DNA of 64,000 bases from Anseranas semipalmata. Lineage: Eukaryota; Chordata; Aves; Anseriformes; Anseranatidae. Within the stretch, counting starts at the first letter, position 1. Each line of letters begins with the position of its first letter. The stretch lies in assembly GCA_013399115.1 (NCBI GenBank), contig VXAA01000921.1, positions 125,782 to 189,781 on the forward strand, in the 5' to 3' direction. Shown here piece after piece: positions 36,600 through 50,056 of this stretch. The notes under the pieces are model-generated. The model was not told where the DNA came from. It ran no database searches and saw only the letters and a program-made list of their open reading frames with translations. Position numbers and translations under genes: made by a program.

Positions 36600-36999
36600 G
36601 TATAGCTATGCATCTGCACACATAGAGATAGACAGATGTGCCTGTACATGATGCAGAAATGTACATATATTTAATTACAGTTTTATGGATATAATTATAT
36701 ATAATATAGTCTAAATTATATATAATGTATATACATGCAAGCAGTATATAATAGATACACAGAGACAGGTACACACAGATGTACATGCATATGTACACAG
36801 TCACACACGGCGTGTATACATACACTATATTATATATATATATATACAGATACACACAATACACTCGCACCATATATGCACACAATATATATATACATAC
36901 ATACACAGAATATACACACACATACACAGTGTATGTATACACAGACACTATATATAAACACACACACAAGTTACACATATGCACATACACGAGCACTCC

Positions 37000-37005
<6 letters not shown>

Positions 37006-37027
<22 letters not shown>
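37006..37027. repeat. Pure CA run
   Basis: Eleven CA units, a polymorphic-microsatellite candidate. Confidence 0.9.
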
Positions 37028-37031
<4 letters not shown>

Positions 37032-37660
37032 TCATTTATACACCCACAGTACGCACACACTCTCTCTCATGGTCGCTCTCTCAGAGTGTATGTATACACA
37101 CACTATATATATACACATACACACAGTAGATATATCATACATATTCTCACAGTTTCTCACACAGCGTATGTATATGTGTCTCACACACTATATATATATA
37201 TATACACACAATATATATATATACACATATACAGACTATGCATCTATGCACACACCCACTCTGCTCTCTCACACAATGCATGTATACACACAGACACTGT
37301 CTATAAGTACATATACAAACACACACTATACCTGCACACACTATATATACAGACACACATGCACTCTCTTGCTCACACACACGTGCGCGCGCATGGGGGT
37401 TGTATGTACACCCACACTACCACACTACACTACCCACACTACCTCCCCCAAGGCTCTCTCACAGTGTGTATACACACACTATGTATCTATACACACACTA
37501 TGTACACAATATACAGCCATCCATACACACACTGCTGCCTCTCACACAGTATATGTATCCAGACACTATAGACTTTTATATACACAATCGCACAGTATCA
37601 ATCTCAATATATATGCAATCAATATATATACAATCACACCCTATACAATCTCACACTTCA

Positions 37661-38183
37661 GTGAGGCCGCACCTCGAGTCCTGTGTTCAGTTTTGGGCCC
37701 CTCACTACAGGAAGGACATCGAGGTGCTGGAGCATGTCCAGAGAAGGGCAACAAAGCTGGTGAGGGGTCTGGAGAACAAGTCCTGCGAGGAGCGGCTGAG
37801 GGAGCTGGGGTTGTTCAGCCTGGAGAAGAGGAGGCTCAGGGGCGACCTGATTGCTCTCTACAGGTACCTTAAAGGAGGCTGTGGCGAGGTGGGGATTGGG
37901 CTCTTCTCCCACGTGTCTGGTGATAGGACGAGGGGGAATGGGCTGAAGTTGCACCAGAGAAGGTTTAGGTTGGATATTAAGAAAAATTTCTTCACTGAAA
38001 GGGTTGTGAGGCATTGGAACAGGCTGCCCAGGGAAGTGGTGGAGTCACCATCCCTGGAGGTATTCGAAAGACATTTAGATGTAGAGCTTAGTGACATGGT
38101 GTAGTGGAGGGCTTGATAGTGTTAGGTCATAGGTTGGACTGGGTGATCTTGGAGGTCTCTTCCAACCTAAATGATTCTGTGAC
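37661..38183 (+). mobile_element. CR1 LINE 3' end with open ORF2 tail
   Basis: A 5'-truncated CR1 of about 520 bases inserted in the microsatellite block. The ORF2 C-terminus is open: it includes [35 protein letters not shown] and [19 protein letters not shown], with stop TAG at 38102-38104. A short 3' UTR follows, with the conserved GGTTGGACTGGGTGATCTTG and a final GATTCTGTGA. The intact frame and good agreement with the typical avian CR1 tail suggest a younger insertion than the copies at 31893 and 33035. It is dead on arrival because almost all of ORF1 and ORF2 is missing. Confidence 0.95.
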
Positions 38184-38263
38184 ACTCCCTATACACACAC
38201 AGTGTATATGCACAGAGATACATACACTACACATAATGTCTCTATACACACACACTGCTCTCG

Positions 38264-38265
<2 letters not shown>

Positions 38266-38297
<32 letters not shown>
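38266..38297. repeat. Pure CA run
   Basis: Sixteen uninterrupted CA units. Confidence 0.9.
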
Positions 38298-38299
<2 letters not shown>

Positions 38300-38769
38300 G
38301 TTTGTATATACGCCCACTGTCACACCCTCTGTTTCTGAGTCTGTGTATACAGTCACAATACTCACAATATATACATCTATAAACACACACTGCGATCTCT
38401 GACAGTGTATGCATATACACATACACTATACATAAATACATATACTAGCACAAACTATACATATGTGCAAACAATATTTTATATATATATATAGACAGAC
38501 ACCATCCCCCATGTGCCCTCTTTCACACATACATGGAGAGGGTGTACACAGCACACACATCCTGTATCTACACACATTATACATCTATAGACTCTCTCTC
38601 TCTCTCTCTAGCTGTAAACACACACTATACACACACCCTGCTCTCTCGCACAGTGTATGTATACACAGAGACACTCTATATAAATATATACAAACACACA
38701 CCATACCTACACACACTATATAAATAAACACAGACATGCACAAAGAGGCTACACACGCGCATGCACACA

Positions 38770-38771
<2 letters not shown>

Positions 38772-38811
<40 letters not shown>

Positions 38812-38817
38812 TACCCC
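38772..38817. repeat. Longest pure CA run in the window
   Basis: Twenty-three uninterrupted CA units, prone to length change. Confidence 0.92.
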
Positions 38818-38846
38818 CATCTCTCTCGCTCCACACACACACTATA

Positions 38847-38864
38847 TATAGTTTATAAACTATA
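38847..38864. repeat. Perfect AT palindrome
   Basis: TATAGTTTATAAACTATA is an exact 18-base palindrome, followed at once by another inverted repeat (AGTATA and TATACT around 38868-38884). It lies at the switch from CA-rich to TA-rich repeat. Confidence 0.85.
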
Positions 38865-39900
38865 ATAGTATAGTTTATATACTATTTATATAATATACAG
38901 TTTAAATGTACATACAGACTGTATTATATACCATTTAGGCCATATACTATATATAATTACATACTATATTATATAAACAATATTTCATGTATATACACTA
39001 TATGTATATAGTGTATATATACTAGTGTATAGTGTATACATAGTGTATATACACACAAAGCACGTGTGTGTATACACACTCTAGTATCCTCCCCCAATCA
39101 ACCATACACACAGGTGTGCACTTGCTCAACCCCCTCCCCCCCACCTCCCAGCTACATACTGTGGCTAATTATATACCATTTTAAGTACACATGTACCCTA
39201 TATATAGTATATAGCATATATACTATGCTATGCATACACTCTGTGTATGTATGAGCAAGAGACCAAACGCACATGTATATACAAAGTGTGTGTGTATGTC
39301 TGTGTGTGTGGTTTGTGCATATGTAGTATATAGCATATATACAATATATTATATACGCACAATGTATGTATATATACTTTATACACACACACACAAAAGT
39401 CTCTCTCAATATGTATATATACACAGTCTTGCCTCTTCCCAGTCACATACTGTACTTTATAAGCCGTAGGTATTGTACCCTATAAACATACACAAATAAC
39501 CAACATATATATGTATACACACATACATTAGTCACATGCCCTCTTCCCCCACCTTCTCATGCTCTTTCCACTCATATTTTATATACTACATGTTGTATAA
39601 ATGCCATATACTATATATAATTATATACCATATATATTTATTACAAGCGTACACACCCTGGTGTGTGTGTGTGTGTATATATATATATACACATGTACAT
39701 ATATACACATGTGGATATATATACATATACGTGTATATATATACATGTATACATGTATATATATATACATATACATATACATACATATACATGTATATAC
39801 ATATATATACACAGATGCCGTAGAGACACTATATACAGAGACATACACTATATATAATATACTATACATGCTATTTACCCTGTACAAGGACACACTACAC

Positions 39901-42159
39901 AGACGTAACCCTCTGTCAGCTGTGCCCCCCGGGTCAGCACAGGCAGCGTGGGCACGGCGGCAGCAGGTGACGTGGGAGCAGCCATGGGGTGTCCCCGTGC
40001 CGCAGCACAGGGCCGTGCGTGGGCTGCCGGTGACCTCCTGACCATGGGCTTTGCCTTCACCCCAGCAGACATTGCTCCTGAAGATGCTTTCACAGAAAAT
40101 AAATCCTTTTTCTACCTGTCTGGGATGTCAGGGACTGCCAGTGGCATTACCATCCAGGTCACTGCCGTTCCGGGTACCATTTCAGTACTTTTTTTTTTTT
40201 CTTTTAAATACAAACCTATGTTGTTTCCCTGCTGTAATAGCTTCCATTAACATTAACATATCGTTACCGCCTGCGTGATAGCTCCCCATCGACCTGCGGC
40301 AGGTCCATGACGCGGGTTCCTCACCCCAGGCTGGTGCCCCCGGCGCCGCGCTGCAGCCGCGGTGACAGTGACGGAGCTGCTGCCCAGCCAGCCCACGGGG
40401 CACGTGCCCCCGGCTGCGGGCGCCCGGAGCTGCTGGGAACAGACAGCCATGATAGGGCAGCAGTGGGCAGTGTGGGCAGTGCACAGCTTGCAAGGTCCCC
40501 CGCGACTGCAGGTGGCACTTGCACGTGCACACTCACATGCACCTCAAAATGGGGAGAGCAGTGAGCTCTTACATTCTTTTTTCCCTACAGCCTCATTACG
40601 TGCACATTGCCTTGCAGCACTGTGTGGCACCAGGGACACCTCGTGCTGTCCGTAACGCACCCCAAGCACTGCACTGCTGCCTGGGTCTGCTGAGCTAAGC
40701 CGAGCCCCCCCAGCCAGCAGGGAGCCCCCATCCGCCCCCAGCCCAGCCCCAGCATCGTTAGGGGCAGCACCTTGGCCCTCCCTCCGCACGAGCATCTTCT
40801 GGGCCAGATGCTTGCCCAGAGCAAGTGAGCCCCCAGCAGTGATAAGCCCCATCATGAAACCCAGCAGATAGGAAACCGATGGCCGAGCCGGGGCAGCTGT
40901 TCCCTCACCCCATGGCCACCTATCCCCGTCCCTGTGCCCCTGGCAGCAGGCATGGGTTTCAACCATGGGATTACCAGAACAAAGGCTACAGCACACTTGT
41001 TGGCTAGCAATAAAATAAATTTTTATTGGGAAAAAAAGAAAGCTTACATTTAGCAAATGTTTAATTATGGCAGCATCAGCAGAAAAAATCCTAAATACAC
41101 AACGCAGAGCACACAGACAGCTCCTCTGGTGGGAGCAGCAGGGCTCTGCCAGCGGCTCGTGGGGCTGTGGGCTTGTCCCTGGCTCCTGGGACAAGGAAGA
41201 GGGGATGGTGCCAGGGTGGGGGCACTCGCAGGGCGCTGGTGACTTCCTGCTGGTTTGCATGCACCACGGTCGCTGCTGACACAAGCTGTAAAATCCTTCT
41301 GAATTTTTATTCTGAATTGCAAACCTCTTTTTTCTTGTTGTTGTTAAAAGAGGACTCAACTGCAGCATAACGCCGCTGCTCACGCTGGGGGCAGCCGGAG
41401 CTGGCGGCTCAGGAGCAGGCTGCCCCCACCCCACGCAGCACCACGGGGGCTGCTGCTGCGCGCGGCTGTCGGTGATCGCGGTTGTTGGTCACGTACCTCC
41501 TGGAGGGGGGAACAGCGCCGGTTCACTGAGCCCGCGGAGTGGACGGGGAGCATTTACCAACAGGTGGGCTTCAAGCAATAAAGAATAAACAACTGGACTT
41601 TCCTACCTCACCTGTGGGTGAGGGTGCTGCAAGTCACGCCTGAGAAGCGCAGCCGAGGCCCGGCCGGCAGGCAAAGCAGCGCCCGCAGCAGGCTGCCGAG
41701 CAGCACCGAGCGCTGCCCGGTCCTGGCCTGCAGGCAGCCCTGCGGGGCGGCTCTCCCTGCAGCCCACACCCTGAAAAACGGGGGCTGCACGCAGCCTTGT
41801 GCTGGCCGTTACCCGTTACGGGCAGGATAGGAGAAGAGGACTTGTCACAGTCACAGTCGCCACGTAACAATCCTTGCATGAGACAGACCAAAAAACAGGC
41901 CTCTGTAGTTAGCATTTCTGTGATTAATTTCTCTTGCCTTTACAGCAAGAAAGAGGAAAAATAAACGGTTTATCTTCCTCTTCTGTTCCTCATTGGCAAG
42001 CAGACAACCGGAGGGCTGGCTCGCTGGGAGCCCAGTGGGGGTGCTGGACCCGCGGCCCTGGCCGAGCCCACCGAAGCACGGCCACGGAGCCAGCCGGGGC
42101 TCACGGCACTGCTGACGGCGGCTGTCCATGCTCATGATGTGAAGGAAGTCTCACGGTTA
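39901..42159. other. Non-coding stretch with GC-rich patches
   Basis: CpG-rich at 40300-40450, 41380-41540 and 42010-42120, AT-rich between, with a T run at 40187-40200. The 296-codon minus-strand frame at 40544-41434 resembles no known protein. 41460-41900 holds nothing recognised. Confidence 0.45.
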
Positions 42160-42620
42160 TTCTTTAAAACCTGACTCATATTTTTCAAACACTTGGGATC
42201 ATCAGTGCCAAGGAGCAAATATTATGGGACAAGGCACTGAATCCCCAGTGATTTCTCTGCTGTTATTTTAAATGATTACCCTGGATGCCCTTTTACCTAA
42301 GTAGAAGTGTAGGGCTCCTTTAGAAACAATATCTTGCTAATTGTACCAGAGTCATTTTGCTGCATAAAACATCTTATTTCATAAAGATGTGAGTGGTGCA
42401 GTATAATGAATGCCTGCCTGGGGAAATTAAAGTAATCAACTGCCAAGGCCAACACATTTAGAATGAGTACAGAAAAAAATGTAGATAAGGGCTTTTAAGC
42501 CATGGGGTGGAAAATACACACATAATTCTTTGACCAGTTTTAAAATACGAACAAATGTAATTTCTTCATCAACTAAGGAGGTGAAAAAGCTGCTGAAAAC
42601 TGTGCATTGCAAGAAACCAC
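42160..42620. promoter_or_regulatory. Conserved-element-like AT-rich block
   Basis: Even, non-repetitive AT-rich sequence with clustered words such as ACAATAT, TAATTG, ATAATGAATG and TTAAAGTAATCAA. This texture is typical of vertebrate conserved non-coding elements, though conservation cannot be confirmed here. Confidence 0.22.
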
Positions 42621-45600
42621 CAAAGCCATTTTGGCAAGTCACCCCGGCCCCACTGAAGCCACGGCTGCCTCCCACGCAGCGCTGCCCACGCATGGCTGGC
42701 ACCGGGCAGGCACTGGTGACCGTGGGGCTCGTCCCCACACAGGGAGGAGCACGTGGGCACTGAGCGGGCCCAGGGGAGGGCAAGGAGCCCCGGCTGGCTC
42801 GTGGTCACCCATGTGCTGCCTGGGCTCAAGACCTTCCTTGAATATTGAGAAAGTCATCCTGTTTGAGGGAATTTTGCCACTTACCCATCTGTGAGGTGCA
42901 AACGTTTGCAAAACACTTGCAGGGTGAAAACACACTCTGGAAGCACTAAGCATCATCGTTACTGCCACCTGGCTGGGACGCGCTGATGGCATCGCTTGGA
43001 TAACTGCTGCAGCGCGCCCTGAGCACACGGGGTGAGAGGTGCCGGGGATGTGCAAGGTGCCACTGCCCCACGGCCCGGCCCCTCGCCCACGGCCGAGCTG
43101 CAGCCCCGCTCCTGCACCAGCACGGGGCCGGGCACGCTCTCGCCCGTGAGACCACTGGTGCTCTGGCTCTGATGCCTTTGCTCTTTCTAACGAGGTCTTC
43201 CATTTTTTCCTGTTTAAAATGATTTGCATTGTAGTTGTGCTGGACAACTCGAGCACAGCACATGTTTTAACGAAGGCATGGGACATCCATAAAAGACCAT
43301 GCCACAGATGAAATAGGGAATACATCATGTTTATTACTTGTTACATCAAATTGAATTGCATTGATGAACTGATGCTGAAAGCCAGGCGGAAATGAGTGGG
43401 GAACTACTATTATGTGTGATTTTAAAACCTAAGTCAGAGTCATTTCAGAACCACTGCTCTCCGCCTTTCCCGGTCCCCGGCTCTCTCCCCTGGCTGACAC
43501 ACGTCCCCACCACTTCTAGACAAGCACCGGAGCGGGCAGGATGGTTTCAGGTACTTTGAAAAGCAGAAAATGCTTGGATTCTGTAGCTTTTCTTTTGTGA
43601 AATTCAGTCCCAGTCCAAGCCTTTATCTTAGTCTAATCCAAAACCAGGACCGTCATCCTCATACCAAGACCCACCAACAGCTCCTGCCTCTGACAGCCAT
43701 GTGAGCACTGAAACCATTTCAGATGTGGCAACAAACGAAGCTTTTCAGCCCTCTGGTTCGCAGAACTGGTTCCCAGTCCGCATGTGAACTCACCTTAGCC
43801 CCACCAGCAGCCGCCAGCTGGGCGCCACAGCCGCGAGGTGAGCGCAGGATGCTCTCTCGGGACAGATGCCACCTCCTCCTCCCTGCGTGCGGACGGCTGC
43901 CTCCCGCATGAGCGCAGGGGGACTCTCAGGCCAGCCTCCTGGGCAGGATGCTACCCCTCCAAACAACCCCAGGTTTACTTGACACTCGCTTTCCATCCTT
44001 TCACAAAGTCACTTTGTCACTTACTCTTGGTGACAGGCCACCACCATCCTGAGGACCAGTCTGCAGCAATGATTTATTACTGCTGGATCTGTACAGCTCT
44101 ATAAAAAGAGGCAATTCTATTTTTTTGGCCGACACTGACAATTACAGATAGCTGACCATTTTTCTTATGAGCTTCGGCTTGCAGCTTTTTCATTCCTGAG
44201 CAGCTCTAGAAGTTACCAAAATGCTCCCAAGCCTGAAGAGAAAGCTCCTATTCTGTCCAGCCCATCGAAATCCCCTTTCTGGGTCAAACCGCACTCACCT
44301 GTGTCTGCGCAGGCACTGCGGTGAGCAGGACACCCAGCAGAATTTCACAAGAGATTAGTTTGTCTGGGTAAGAACCTGAACTAAACTCCTCCAGATGTAT
44401 TCTTGGCGCTCAGACTGAATTAGTTTTAGACAATTGGGATTACAAATCATCAGAAGAATTCGCACCGTTATGGACCCAGGTTGGACACTGGTACTGGTGG
44501 TGCAATGATACATTCTCCAAAAAGCTGCTTTTGAAGCTCAAACGTGTTTTCCAGAGATGGGCTCCAGAGTGGATGAAAACCTGACTGGCCCTGGAGGGCA
44601 CCGGGGGCTGCCCGTGACTGCTGCACGCTGGGTGCTGCACTGAGAACTTCGCTGCACTGGGGCAAGGAGCTGACGGGCAGCTGCAGGTTTGGCTCATCAA
44701 AACCGTGACCCACTTTGTAGGAAGGAGCTTTCTGAACAGCGAAGGACAGGTTGCTTTGTAAAAAGAAGAAAAAAAATTACCAAAACCTAATTAAGATTAT
44801 ATTAAATTATCAGATTGTGGCATCTAGCTGCTCAAGTGCTGTGATTGCGCATATCCTTTCCAATGCTTTAAAATTTGTTTTGAGTTGGTTAAAATTCATT
44901 TAAAATTCATTAGAGGATGTCCTTTTAGACAAAGTTTAGCTGGCTCAATGTATTTATTATTTTTCTAAGACTCGTAGCTCTTGGTGCATGTACCCAGACC
45001 AGAGCTGCTCCACCCTGGGGGTCCCGTGGGTGTAGCCAGTGCATGCTGCTGTGCCAGGGGCCAGTGCTCCTGCGATGGTCACAATGTGGTTCAAGCTTTA
45101 ACATGAGACCTAAAAGCTTGTATGCTATTTAGTCCCCTGTATAATTTGCACTGGGATTCTTACCAGGGATAAAAAAAAGACTATTTTGTGCAACTTGATA
45201 CACAATGCTCTAGCTGTATCTACAACCTATTCTGTACAACTCTGCTTCCTCATTTAAATGAACCAACACATCGATTATATCCTGCTGGCTTTAATAAGCT
45301 CTGTGAACTATTGTTCTTGCCAAAAGCAGCTGTAGCTGCCTGTTACAATGGTCTCAACTTTGTACACCAGACGCGTGGCTATTGTGCTACTGCCGCAGCC
45401 GCATCCCTTCGGAACGCAGCTAATAAATCAATGCTTTTTGTGTGGTTTTGTGCCCTGGTGTTTCGGGTTTCCAGCATTACAGCAAAACTGAGAGCAGCTC
45501 AAGGGGAAGGGCCAGGGACGAGGCCAGCGCTGCCGGCACTGGCATCACCGTGTGCCCGGCAGCCCTTGCTCCACGGGGCCAAGGCGCGGGGATGCAGCCG

Positions 45601-48600
45601 CCGGGTGCTGCTGCTGCAGCGCAGAGCAGAGCGGTTGTTCCACCTTCCCAGCCAGGCAGCTGCAACCGAGAGGCGTTACCGGACTTGTCCGAGGTCACCC
45701 AGGGAAACCAAGCCAAGGCCAGCAGAGCGGCCACGCACAACAGCAGCAGGGGTGTGCTGCCTCCCCTCGCGACCCTTGCTCAGGTTTGCAACTGCCCTGG
45801 GTGGGACGGTGGCAGCGCGAGCTCGGGATCGCTGCTGTGTCGCAGGAGGGGTGCGGACGCTGCGCGGGGCTGCGAGAAGGCAGGCTGTGCAGGTAGGAGT
45901 GCAGTGTAAGGGCCTTTCCCCTGGAAAATTACTAAGGAAAAGTTTGTTCCTCATGTGGGATTTAACTTTATATTTCAATCTTTAATCTACAGCTTTTAGT
46001 TATGTTTGTGACCAGCTCGGAAATGGAAATAACTGAACTTTTCAGACATGAAAATAATGTATTCACAAAGCAGAGATTAGAGGTTTAGCGATTCATTCTC
46101 TATTCTCCTTGATTTGATATGGGAAAAGAACTTGAAAGAAAAAAAGACCTTTTCAGACTCTTTCACTTGTTAGAGATGTTCGGGGAGCCTCACATCCTTG
46201 TCTTTTCCTGAGGACTTGTAGGTATTTATAGTTACTTTGGATTTAGTCTCATTGGAGGCAGATACCCCGAGCTAACTCCTGCTCATCAGCTTTTCTAAAA
46301 GTAAGGAATTTTTTCTTTTCCTTGCCTCAGAGAGAATGGGGCCATTTGAAGCCACTCAACCACAGGAGGCTCTTCCCTCCTGCAGAGGCCAGCCCCTGCG
46401 TGTTTGCCCCACCATGGGCTGCATCCTGCCCGTGCCCCAGCACAGACCCCAGACCATGTCCCCAAGCCAGGACGGCACGGCCGCGTTGCGCCCGTTTGTG
46501 CCCGTTCGTCTGCTCACTGGTGCTGCTGCAGCCACACTTCTCCCGCCCGGGGGGAGGCAGCGGCCTCGCCCCTCCTGGCCTCGCCCCCTGTAACGTGCTG
46601 TTGGTATCTTACAATGCCCACATGCACGGAGGTGTCTGCTTGGAACGGGTGCCACCCAGGTGCCCAGGAGGCGGGCGGTGGATGCTCCAAGACAGCTTGT
46701 TAGAAGGGCTGCACCCTTAGCTAAGTCTGGAAGGCAGGGAACTGAATTAACAGCTAATTGGGAAAAGGCTGGGTATGGAAAAGTGAGCTTTCTTCCAGAA
46801 ACTTAGTAACTGCGAAATCATATTGGAATGTCTTCGATTAACTAATTATAGACAAAACAAAATACAAACCTTATTAAATTCTCTTCTGAACTTAACAATG
46901 AAAGGTTAATAATACCTGTTATCTAAATGACCCTTTACCGCTTCTAGACAGGAGTTTAACATGCAAGATACTAGACCCCATACTGCAGAAGTTTTTTTTC
47001 AAAGACATTTCTGATGAAATCATAATGCTACTTACAATAGTGAAAATGAGCCCCCACTGTGCCAGGGACCGCGCAAGCCTGGAGCAGCAGCCAGGCCACC
47101 CGCAGAGGAGCGTACAGCCCGACCTGGCGAAACAGATGGGAGAAGGGAGAGCGCGCATACACTTACAGGGAACGTATGCAGAGCAGGAGCCAGCAAACAT
47201 TGTGCTCGGTCAGGGACATCAGAGCGGGGGGCAGAGAAGAGGGGAGAGGTGGGCTTGTGGAGGAGGAGCAGGAGAGCGCGGTGAAAGGGATGAGGAAAGA
47301 GGAAGCAGGTGAGGAAGTAAACAACCGAAGCAGCAACCAAGAGGAAAGCACAGTCAAAACCACAGCAAACTAGAACCACAAAAATGGCTTTATCGATGCC
47401 ACCAAATCCTGACGGAACTCCTGCTCTCCAATAAGTAGAAAGGCCCTGACCAGATCTAATCATAATGGCACCAAGAATGGACGGGGTTGTTGTTCCTGCT
47501 CCGTTTGATGCTCCTGGACTTGGTGGGAGTTCACCTGTATCACGAGGTCCCTTTGGCAGCATCCTCTCCTGCTATGTGCACAGGGCCGCATCCTGGAGCT
47601 GTAATGCTTCTTCCAGTGAGCGGCCCCTTGCGCTTTGTCTTCTTCCCACGGGTCATTTGCAGGCAATTTTGCTGCAGTGGTGAAGATTTCCACTCAGCGC
47701 AGTTCTGCAAATGTCTAAGTGGCATTTTTAGGGCTCTCTCACTTCTGCTCAGCATCTGCCTTTTAAGTTTCATTTTTCTCCCTTCCCCCTGTTTCTTGCT
47801 CAGCATGCAAAGAAAGGAAAAAAGAAAACAGAAGTCTAGCTCAAACCCATTTAAGATGAGTGCATGCAGATAGATGACACTGCGGACTGGACACCATCTG
47901 TTCCACTTCAGAGATCCGTAGCACGTAGGTGAGAAAGAGCCTCAGTGGAGGTTATTTAAAATACAACACTGGCTATTTCCTGCCTCTCCGAAGAGGGAGT
48001 TTCTCTATGAAATTGTTCTGTATTCTGTGTGATGAGAGGTATTTGTACAAAGCAGAATCCTGGCTGAACCATGAAACAACTCCCTGACACACTTTCCCAT
48101 TACATACATATACATATATGGGGGGGAGATGGACACAGACGGATCCTGGTCCCTGTCCAAGCGAATGAAAATCCCATTGCCTTGTCTCACCACTTCTATT
48201 ATTTCTTATATCTCTGTGTGCATATGCACATATAAGCAGCTGTGATTTTCCCACAGGAGCTGCAGCTGATGTAAATTCAACAAACTTTAAGCGGGGGATC
48301 ATTTTGCCACAGATGCCTCACCTCTAAAAGAAAGAAAAAGCAAACAGCAAATCGACCCGGGAGGAGCAAGCGCAACGGTTCGGCCACCTCCGCCCCGGGC
48401 AGCAGCGCAGAGCCCGGGCAGCTCCGCGGGCTGTCCCCGGCGGCAGAGCGGCTGCGGGGCTGCTGCCGGCCGGTGGGAACGTCTCCTCCCGGGGGCAGCA
48501 AGGCCTGCAGGCCGCCTGCAAGGCAGCTTTCGTTTCGTTTGCCTTAGTGCTGACTCACTTCACCTTTAATGCGTTTTGGCAGGGCTGAAGTATTTATTTT

Positions 48601-50056
48601 AGTAAACTAGTGAAAACAGTTTCGAGCATGTTGGCAATCTATGCAATTCTTGTCAAGTCGCTGCCTTTTCAACGCAGTGGCTTGGATCGACCTGACTTAG
48701 CTCTAAGCATACACAATCGATCAAGATCAAACTTTACACTGTATACAATTTTCTCGTTTTTAATAACCTGCACAGTGAAATATTTTGCGAGCTCTGACAT
48801 GTCACAGGCTCACACCGAGAGGCAGGAGCTTATTCAGCTTTCTCCAATCCATTACAACGTTTCCATTTTACTCCTCTCCTGACAGAAGTCAACTGGGTAT
48901 GTAAGAGCTTGGCGTGGATTTTGACACTATGACACAGGACAATGTTGAGTGATTTTTGTGATACACCACTTCTGACTGCAGCAAACTCCTGAATTATTTC
49001 CCATTGGCCACTGTGACATTTTTTATTTCCCATGTGACTTAAGATTTCCATTGTCCTGTTCCACCTTGTGACCTGAACATTGATTTCCTATTAGGAGATA
49101 GATCTACTTTGAATGCTCATAAAAAGTACACGTTCCTGCTTAGCTGCTCAGATATCACCGTTCACTTGTAGCAGACCAATTATGCAAAGTCATTGACTAA
49201 GCTGTTCCAGAACCAGAATTTTGAAGGATCTCACATGGGACACTGGAACAAGCTGAGGAGCATCTATGGAAGAACACTGAAAGCAAACCTAGACTCAGAG
49301 GTAAACACCTTTACCAAACTGATTCAGAATCCATTTTAGCATGCAAAAAGCTCAGTTTTGCAAACCACCCACTCCCCAAAACAAAACACTCATACCTGCT
49401 CTTGTTCTTGCACTGTGGAACAGGCTTGGGAAACATCCCACTGTCTTCCTCTGCAGAGAAAACACCAAATTTCATATCTTGCTTTGCTTACACAGAATGG
49501 CACTGTAAGACAGATATTGTAACAATGATTTGGGAGTCTCTGCAAAAGCCACCACTGTCAGTCATCTCCATGACCAGCATCATTCTAATGAAAGATTTCA
49601 TGGGAACTCAATTGCATTACAGGCTAAAACACCACCCACACAGGGTTAAGAGCAGCATTTAGTTCTTTAACCAGGTATGTTTTCCTTGCAATAGAGCTCT
49701 ACAACCTACACACTACATTACTTCTCAAATCTGTTTTTAATTGAAGTTAGTTTTGTAGTGCAGCTACCTGTGCCTTATTTGATAAACGTGGCTCATAGTA
49801 AATGCCCGTAAGCCAACGCTTTAGAAGTAGAATACAAGTTTTATAAATGTGCTTCATAAATAGCAATATTTTCTAATTTCATCGAACAGTAAGGACAAAT
49901 CATCAGCTTTTCTCAGAGATAGATTATTTCCCTGTAGACAATATATTGATCCTAACAGATTTCCATCTATTTTCTGGACTTTCAAAGAACAGCTATTACC
50001 ATTCAATTATCATACTTCATTAAGCAAGTTAAAACCTACACGTTGCATGCTTTCCA
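42621..50056. other. Non-coding stretch, alternating GC-rich and AT-rich
   Basis: GC-rich patches lie at 42650-43170, 45490-45900, 46360-46700 and 48350-48520, separated by AT-rich, conserved-element-like DNA (44780-44960, 45960-46170, 48530-49050). Open frames in the patches (the largest 265 codons at 45188) begin in one composition and continue in another and match no family. 47040-47400 is purine-rich. No gene or repeat family recognised. Confidence 0.45.

Larger units (their letters stand above)
36600..39900. repeat. 3.3 kb compound CA/TA/GT microsatellite block with longer-period modules
   Basis: Almost the whole block is imperfect alternating purine-pyrimidine DNA. Within 37060-38760 a module recurs: CTCTCACACAGTGTATGTAT, then ACACA, then ACTATATATA. 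It begins near 37072, 37152, 37263, 37455, 37538 and 38642, commonly 80-110 bases apart. The plus strand is CA-rich up to about 38820, then TA-rich, then partly GT-rich (39280-39330, 39660-39680). A CR1 LINE interrupts it at 37661-38183. Open frames of up to 297 codons here exist because CA/TA words rarely form stops, and they are not genes. Confidence 0.92.

Noticed and set aside
36979..37872. 297-codon Thr/His/Tyr-rich frame
   Set aside because: It is translated microsatellite followed by LINE sequence.
40544..41434. 296-codon minus-strand open frame
   Set aside because: The frame crosses AT-rich and GC-rich DNA without any recognisable domain, and other frames overlap it.
45188..45985. 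265-codon plus-strand open frame
   Set aside because: It starts in AT-rich DNA and runs into a CpG-rich patch, with no family match.
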